A stretch of 64,000 bases of DNA from Choristoneura fumiferana (Eukaryota > Arthropoda > Insecta > Lepidoptera > Tortricidae). Positions 62,101-64,000 of this stretch are shown here, piece after piece. Numbering within the stretch: the first letter of the stretch is position 1; every line of letters starts with the position of its first letter. The translations under genes and the position numbers were made by a program. Location of the stretch: assembly GCF_025370935.1 (NCBI RefSeq), contig NC_133485.1, forward strand, positions 18,031,295 through 18,095,294. The letters run 5' to 3'. Under the pieces are notes generated by a model. The model made no database searches and had not been told where the DNA came from. It was given only the letters and a program-made list of their open reading frames with translations.

Positions 62101-64000
62101 TTGCCTAAAATTACACATGAGCACTTGTAGCCTAGTGTTTTGACCTATGGTCTCTCGAGTAAAGGGTCGTCAGTTATAGCTCAGACTTTTTTTTTTATTA
62201 TTCGAATGGATGGCAAACGAGCAAGTAGCTCTCCTGATGGTAAGAGATCACCACAGCCCACCGCCCATAAACATCTGCAACACAAGGAGTATTGCAGATG
62301 CGTTGTCAACCTAGAGGCCTAAGATGGGATACCTCAAGTGCCAGTAATTTCACCGGCTGTCTTACTCTCCATGCCGAAACACAACAGTACAAGCATTGCT
62401 GCTTCACGGCAGGATTAGCGAGCAACATGGTGGTAGCTATCTGGGCGGACCTTGCACAATGTCCTTCCACCTGCAAAACAACTATAGGTACGTACAATTA
62501 TGCGTTACCTAGATTAAATGAAATCTGTTTTCAGAAAAATCATCGCTTGTTGTTTTGGGCTGCATTTCCGGTTGGGCTGGGACTCGTCATGCTCGGTATG
62601 ATATTCTACATCGACGACTATGAGGTTGGTTGCCCTTTCATACCTAACTATTTTTATGACTTCGTACTTCAAAATAAATAAAAAACCCTAGAGTGGCTGG
62701 TTTGTTGTCCGTTTGTCGGTCCATCTGTCTATGTGGACCCTTTTTCTCGGGACCACAAAGAGATATTGATTTTAAATTAAAATAAAGGTTTTGTAAAAAA
62801 ACACATTTTTTATACAAGCTTTATGGCTGACTGTACTTTTTGTTCCTTCCTCCAAATTACATTTTCGTACCTAATTTCAAGTCAATCTGACCACTGAAAT
62901 TGCTTCTTTAACTTGCAAGATTTGACCCACATATAAATTGCAAGTTAAATAAAAGCTTCTAAAATAGATAAAGCGTGGCCACGGGCGGCCGCTGCAATAT
63001 ACGAGTACCTGGTCAAGACGTCGATAAGTTGGTACAAAAATTCGTGACCCGAAAAAAACATGAATATTTAGTAGTAGGTTACGCTGATAGCCTGGAAAAT
63101 TGTTGCAATATATTTTCACTAGTTGGCGCTGTATTTTAACAAGTATGAGTGAGCTCCTAGTGTCCGTATAACGCTGTAAATGACACCTAAAGTTGAGCAA
63201 TGAAATCACAGAATTGGCACACTATTTTCGTTCGACTGTAAACTCAAAAAATCGGCTTTACTTAATTGTTTTCGCAAATAATAAAATCAACTATTAGTAT
63301 TATCTACGAATATTCTAAAAATTACAAAAAAAACCACGAAAAATTCGACATTTTGATTTCAACGCCATCTAACGGGACTTTTACCATGAGCTAACGTGAA
63401 AGCAATACAGTAGTAGAACCCAACTATCTAGTCGTGGTTATGCTCCCGGGTGATATAAATAAGTCGTGTTAATGAGGGCTATCGTTTTTTGTCTCACTAG
63501 ATGGCGCACTGTTGCGTGAGGTTTTTAAGTATGGCTTTCAAAGTCAGTTATTACGGGCGTTAAAACAAAGTTTAGATTAAAATCATATTTAACACACCTA
63601 AAAACCGTACCATAAAAATTTCGAGCATGCCACAGTGTTGCATAGTCCCCGTTTTGTTCGGAAAAAAGGGAGGACAAAGGTTTCCGAAAGACAAAACTGT
63701 CTCAAAACACAGATATTCATTGCCCCGGAATGCATATTTGCCATAATTAATTTCAGATATTGCAAAATATTAACAAAATTATTCTAATTATAAATAAACC
63801 CGCGTAGCTCACCCAAAAACTATGAGATTTGACATTTCGGAGACCTCACGCTACACTAGCGCCTCTAGTGGCGAATTCATACGCGATAGCCCTCATTGCG
63901 AAAGTAACATTCATAATGTTGTAAACCTGTGGTCCTATTTTTATATTGCTCATGCATTTTCTAATTTAGATTCCACTGTTCGTACGTGTGGTGTACTCCA
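41100..64000 (+). CDS. Gene B: NRF-6-like acyltransferase-3 family protein, 3' end beyond the window
   Basis: Exons: 41100-41169, 50212-50348, 50474-50632, 53848-54007, 54838-55018, 56150-56234, 56742-56908, 58143-58221, 58560-58663, 61033-61206, 61693-61837, 62535-62624, and 63970 onward. The 12 complete exons give 517 codons in one open frame. Every intron sits at the same position and phase as in gene A. The NRF-domain cysteines, ILGH, ISGF and WW...LLYIDNY motifs are all kept and no inactivating change is visible, so it looks functional. It is a tandem duplicate in the same orientation, starting 7.9 kb after gene A ends. Exons 14 and 15 should lie beyond the window. Exon 5 is four codons shorter than in A and its 5' edge is uncertain. 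Confidence 0.9.
41558..41651. mobile_element. Palindromic MITE, gene B intron 1
   Basis: It carries AATAATTTACGCCGTCGCTA and CACTGTAAACTCATAGTAGT, matching the right half of the perfect version at 53252-53394; its left arm is degraded. Confidence 0.6.
41660..42199. mobile_element. hAT-type MITE with 8 bp target-site duplication, gene B intron 1
   Basis: The ends TAGAGGTGAGACGTA and TACGTCTCACCTCTA are perfect inverted repeats. GTTCTTCT flanks both sides (41652-41659 and 42200-42207). An 8 bp duplication and a TAGRGGTGAGA-like end are typical of hAT elements. There is no transposase ORF in the 540 bp. Confidence 0.82.
42240..43200. other. Gene B intron 1, unassigned
   Basis: It holds a LINE-end scrap (42240-42315) and a P1 tail scrap (42347-42375). 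The rest is AT-rich with no recognised feature. Confidence 0.4.
43200..43825. repeat. Dispersed repeat with three GGATATCCTGGCTGCAGCAT units
   Basis: This is the longer relative of 36820-37320, with the same order of modules and the CACACAGACAGACATACAGA tail. Confidence 0.6.
44165..44360. mobile_element. Foldback MITE copy (family of 32018)
   Basis: CTCAGCACGAGCCAGCAGGA and TCCTGCTGGCTCATGCTGAG are inverted arms. The right flank continues to GTAGTTGGTTCAAC; the left outer arm is missing. Confidence 0.65.
45140..45600 (+). repeat. Dispersed lepidopteran repeat inside the pogo-like element
   Basis: It opens AAACCGGCAAAGTGCGAGTC and ends GGTACGGAACCCTAAAAA with a run of ACAGACAG before it. A similar start or end occurs near 29530 and 59725. 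Confidence 0.6.
45634..45900 (+). pseudogene. Psq/pogo-type helix-turn-helix transposase N-terminus
   Basis: The frame reads TMKSGMQEVLDKTLSIRKAG and QKYGIKSTTLETRLEKFHKK, a clear HTH_psq pattern (SIRKAA..YG.P.STL..R). It stops, then shifted sequence gives SSITTDEEDALNNYITGCSK, as in pogo transposases. The catalytic DDE domain is missing. Confidence 0.8.
46425..46650. repeat. Diverged relative of the 13013-13588 element
   Basis: It shares ATATACCGGGTG, CCTGTAA, and ATGTACGCCATCC...GTCGCCTGTCACG in order with 13005-13200. Confidence 0.5.
47354..48210. repeat. Cluster of TTTTCGTGGTC motifs, gene B intron 1
   Basis: TTTTCGTGGTC or its complement occurs at 47512, 47528, 47545, 47562, 48015 and 48173, with TTTTCGTTACGG variants at 47357 and 48193. 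It may be a transposon's subterminal motif. The cluster surrounds the ORF at 47638-47824. Confidence 0.55.
47638..47824 (+). CDS. Unrecognised cysteine-rich ORF resembling a terminal exon
   Basis: A splice-acceptor-like CTGCTTTTTACAG precedes a 61-codon open frame ending in TAA. It has two CxxC pairs (ICSRCGY and LFCPECTC) about 25 residues apart, spaced like a zinc ribbon. It has no ATG near its start, so it would need an upstream exon, which I did not find. It is not part of gene B by homology with gene A. A candidate poly(A) signal is at 48298. It may belong to a transposon. Confidence 0.35.
48665..48725 (-). mobile_element. Retroposon 3'-end fragment
   Basis: GTGTCCCACTGCTGGGCAAA is the inverse of the CCCAGCAGTGGGACAC end seen at 11340 and 36178. 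Confidence 0.5.
48890..49690 (+). repeat. Large GGTTCCGGAGCC-type repeat, near full-length, gene B intron 1
   Basis: It contains TTCGCCATGTCTGTCTGTCTG, GGGGTGATTTATTTTTCTCATC, TATTCAACTTTAA and CGTAATGGCTACGGAACCC, ending GGCCGCTTTTTTTC. It is interrupted by a TTAA-flanked MITE. Other long copies are at 51985-52612 (inverse) and 58825-59345. Confidence 0.7.
49201..49368. mobile_element. piggyBac-type MITE flanked by TTAA
   Basis: CCCATCACGCGTCC and GGACGCGTGACGGG are terminal inverted repeats, flanked by TTAA at 49197-49200 and 49369-49372. Uninterrupted copies of the host repeat read TTCAACTTTAAAGTGCAAAT at this point, so the empty site has a single TTAA. Confidence 0.88.
49788..49960 (+). 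mobile_element. Foldback family E, partial copy, gene B intron 1
   Basis: It begins AATTGAATCAGGCGTTACTT and contains GGTGGAGGAATTGCATGAAC and AAGGTCGCGGGTGAGCAAAG. Confidence 0.65.
50212..50348 (+). CDS. Gene B exon 2
   Basis: It begins after GTTATTAG with CGTCGGAG, replacing the first E of gene A exon 2 by A. It encodes the same NRF-domain opening and ends before GTGAGC. Confidence 0.9.
50474..50632 (+). CDS. Gene B exon 3
   Basis: It is near-identical to gene A exon 3, with one K/E replacement near the end. Intron 2 is only 125 bp here against 1491 bp in gene A. Confidence 0.93.
51196..51373. mobile_element. TIR MITE, gene B intron 3
   Basis: GGTACCATCAGCCAAATATG and ATTTATTTGGCTGATGGTACC are inverted ends of a 178 bp unit with no ORF. 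Confidence 0.7.
51985..52612 (-). repeat. Large GGTTCCGGAGCC-type repeat, inverse copy, gene B intron 3
   Basis: It reads AAAAAACCGGCCAAGAGCGT to TTTGGCTCCGGAACCCTAAA, the reverse of the 48890 copy. Confidence 0.7.
52627..52741. mobile_element. Short TIR MITE with ACGTACGT core
   Basis: GTCAGTTGTCAAATGTTGCC and GGCAACATTTGACAACTAAC are inverted arms around CGTACGTACGTACG. Confidence 0.65.
53252..53394. mobile_element. Near-perfect palindromic MITE, gene B intron 3
   Basis: GTACCACTACCATGAGTTTA...GGCGTAAATTATTTG pairs with CAAATAATTTACGCC...ATGGTAGTGGTAC over about 60 bp per arm with a short spacer. Confidence 0.75.
53848..54007 (+). CDS. Gene B exon 4
   Basis: It encodes FCTDFGEEDPYDTSDY and the first membrane helix. 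It is 160 bases long, as in gene A, with the same phase. Confidence 0.92.
54215..54461 (+). repeat. 57 bp minisatellite, about 4.3 units, gene B intron 4
   Basis: Units start at 54215, 54271, 54328, 54385 and 54442. They share AACTGCGACCCTCACAGAAC and CCAGAAAAGTGGGTTAGGTTA. The junctions read TTAGGTTAGGTT, matching two units of the insect telomere repeat TTAGG. Confidence 0.85.
54838..55018 (+). CDS. Gene B exon 5 (5' boundary tentative)
   Basis: It begins after ATTTTTAG, the only nearby AG that keeps phase with exon 4. Three CAG sites around it would shift the frame. The 181 bases are 12 fewer than in gene A, so frame is conserved. Confidence 0.65.
55140..55210. mobile_element. Half of foldback MITE (family of 20205)
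   Basis: GGGCTACTACGAAATTCGAA and TATCGAAGTTCGTATCG match the left arm only. Confidence 0.55.
55503..55995 (+). repeat. Fragments of the large GGTTCCGGAGCC-type repeat, gene B intron 5
   Basis: The left end is at 55503-55545 (GGTTCCGGAGCCAAAATGGC) and the right end at about 55905-55990 (CGTAATGGCTACGGAACCC). The middle is unrecognised. Confidence 0.5.
56150..56234 (+). CDS. Gene B exon 6
   Basis: It encodes AMTTFLVILGHSPLTGFIAV and keeps the ILGH motif. Confidence 0.92.
56742..56908 (+). CDS. Gene B exon 7
   Basis: It encodes the FFTISGFLLAYNIL segment. Its acceptor has an ordinary TTTTTGTTTCAG tract, unlike the invaded gene A acceptor. A SINE fragment lies about 20 bp after the donor. Confidence 0.93.
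56929..56984 (-). mobile_element. SINE family S2 end fragment, 20 bp after gene B exon 7
   Basis: CCCAGCCTATATACGTCCCA and GGCACAGGCCTCCTCT match S2. GCATCAGC on the left is repeated on the right as GCATCAGCATCAGC. Confidence 0.7.
57010..57270 (-). mobile_element. RTE/BovB-like LINE 3' end, gene B intron 7
   Basis: ATCATCATCAGCCAGAAGAT starts an inverse LINE tail followed by diverged reverse-transcriptase C-terminal sequence. Confidence 0.65.
57572..57965. mobile_element. Foldback family E, complete copy, gene B intron 7
   Basis: Arms of about 85 bp (AATGAACTAAAATAATTTCC...GTTCATGCAGTTCCTCC and the reverse) flank a centre containing GACGCGTTTCGAACTC and a GTT repeat. The right flank continues to GCCTGATTCAATAAATT. 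Confidence 0.75.
58143..58221 (+). CDS. Gene B exon 8
   Basis: It appears identical to gene A exon 8 over 79 bases. The intron sequence on both sides is also clearly homologous. Confidence 0.93.
58560..58663 (+). CDS. Gene B exon 9
   Basis: It encodes the WWLHLLYIDNY hallmark. It differs from gene A at A/V near the start and I/M near the end. Confidence 0.94.
58825..59345 (+). repeat. Large GGTTCCGGAGCC-type repeat, gene B intron 9
   Basis: It runs from GGGTTCCGGAGCCACCATGT to CGAAATCCTTAG and serves as an empty-site comparison for the MITE at 49201. Confidence 0.7.
59351..60852 (-). repeat. Lepidopteran repeat with internal tandem units, gene B intron 9
   Basis: It opens CTAGCTTTTGCCCGCGACTT and ends CATTTATAATATTAGTATGG after ACAGACAG repeats. 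Between 60094 and 60720 a unit of about 160-190 bp repeats four times (TTTCATCCCCTATTTCA, CAAATGCCAAGTT). It is widespread in Lepidoptera and possibly a non-autonomous Helitron. Confidence 0.55.
61033..61206 (+). CDS. Gene B exon 10
   Basis: It encodes YISGDMQLSIIGMAIF as in gene A. Two of the three base differences change residues (A to T, A to V). Confidence 0.94.
61693..61837 (+). CDS. Gene B exon 11
   Basis: It encodes MAIHFFVEDLTFNNLYKRGH and the following helix, ending before GTAACA as in gene A. Confidence 0.93.
62187..62474 (-). mobile_element. Poly(A) retroposon family P1, 60 bp before gene B exon 12
   Basis: It starts with poly(T) then ATTCGAATGGATGGCAAACG, and ends GTCCTTCCACCTGC. 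Confidence 0.8.
62535..62624 (+). CDS. Gene B exon 12
   Basis: It encodes KNHRLLFWAAFPVGLGLVML and more. The GTTGGT donor is shared with gene A. Confidence 0.9.
62690..63960. other. Gene B intron 12, unassigned
   Basis: No gene or clear element is recognised. Unlike gene A intron 12 it lacks the palindromic element, and a normal AT-rich stretch leads to the exon 13 acceptor. Confidence 0.4.
63970..64000 (+). CDS. Gene B exon 13, first 31 bases, cut by window end
   Basis: It encodes IPLFVRVVYS and matches the start of gene A exon 13. The acceptor is a normal TTTTCTAATTTAG. Confidence 0.9.
   Translation, partial: MPLFVRVVYS

Overview
The window is eukaryotic and almost certainly from a moth or butterfly. 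Its genes are split into many small exons with GT/AG introns. Most of the rest is interspersed repeats of kinds typical of Lepidoptera: three tRNA-derived retroposon families, a poly(A) retroposon, 5'-truncated RTE/BovB-like and other LINE ends, and many foldback MITEs. The species cannot be read from this sequence. There are no bacterial features, operons or CRISPR arrays.

Protein-coding content is dominated by one tandem gene pair on the + strand. Gene A (12051-33209) is complete: 15 exons encoding a predicted 673-residue protein with a signal peptide, a cysteine-bearing NRF N-terminal domain and a multi-pass acyltransferase-3 membrane domain. It belongs to the family of C. elegans NRF-6 (nose resistant to fluoxetine) and Drosophila drop dead. 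Gene B (41100 to beyond 64000) has the same exon structure through exon 12 and runs off the right edge inside exon 13. Intron positions and phases match, and exons are 85-100 percent identical by hand count. Stretches of intron and upstream sequence are also shared, so this is a tandem duplication. Divergence is patchy between exons, which suggests gene conversion.

Layout. 1-11690: intergenic, mostly mobile-element debris (a TIR element with an inverted retroposon pair, nested SINEs, a 1.2 kb TIR element, a broken LINE endonuclease domain, LINE 3' ends). 11737-12050: gene A upstream region with a block conserved in gene B. 12051-33209: gene A, whose introns have been invaded repeatedly, several times within 1-60 bp of a splice site. 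33210-41099: intergenic, with a 300 bp TTTC tract, a miniature DNA transposon keeping a transposase C-terminal fragment, and MITEs. 41100-64000: gene B; its 9 kb first intron holds a hAT-type MITE with an 8 bp duplication, a decayed pogo-like transposon with a Psq-type helix-turn-helix, a small cysteine-rich terminal-exon-like ORF among TTTTCGTGGTC motifs, and a TTAA-flanked piggyBac-type MITE.

No clearly new multi-gene system is visible. The observations most worth following are the mosaic divergence of the NRF-6 pair, their shared upstream block, element ends that now form splice-acceptor context, a tRNA-like fold with covarying acceptor-stem pairs in an interspersed repeat, and the cysteine-rich ORF in gene B intron 1. 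All identity counts were made by eye.
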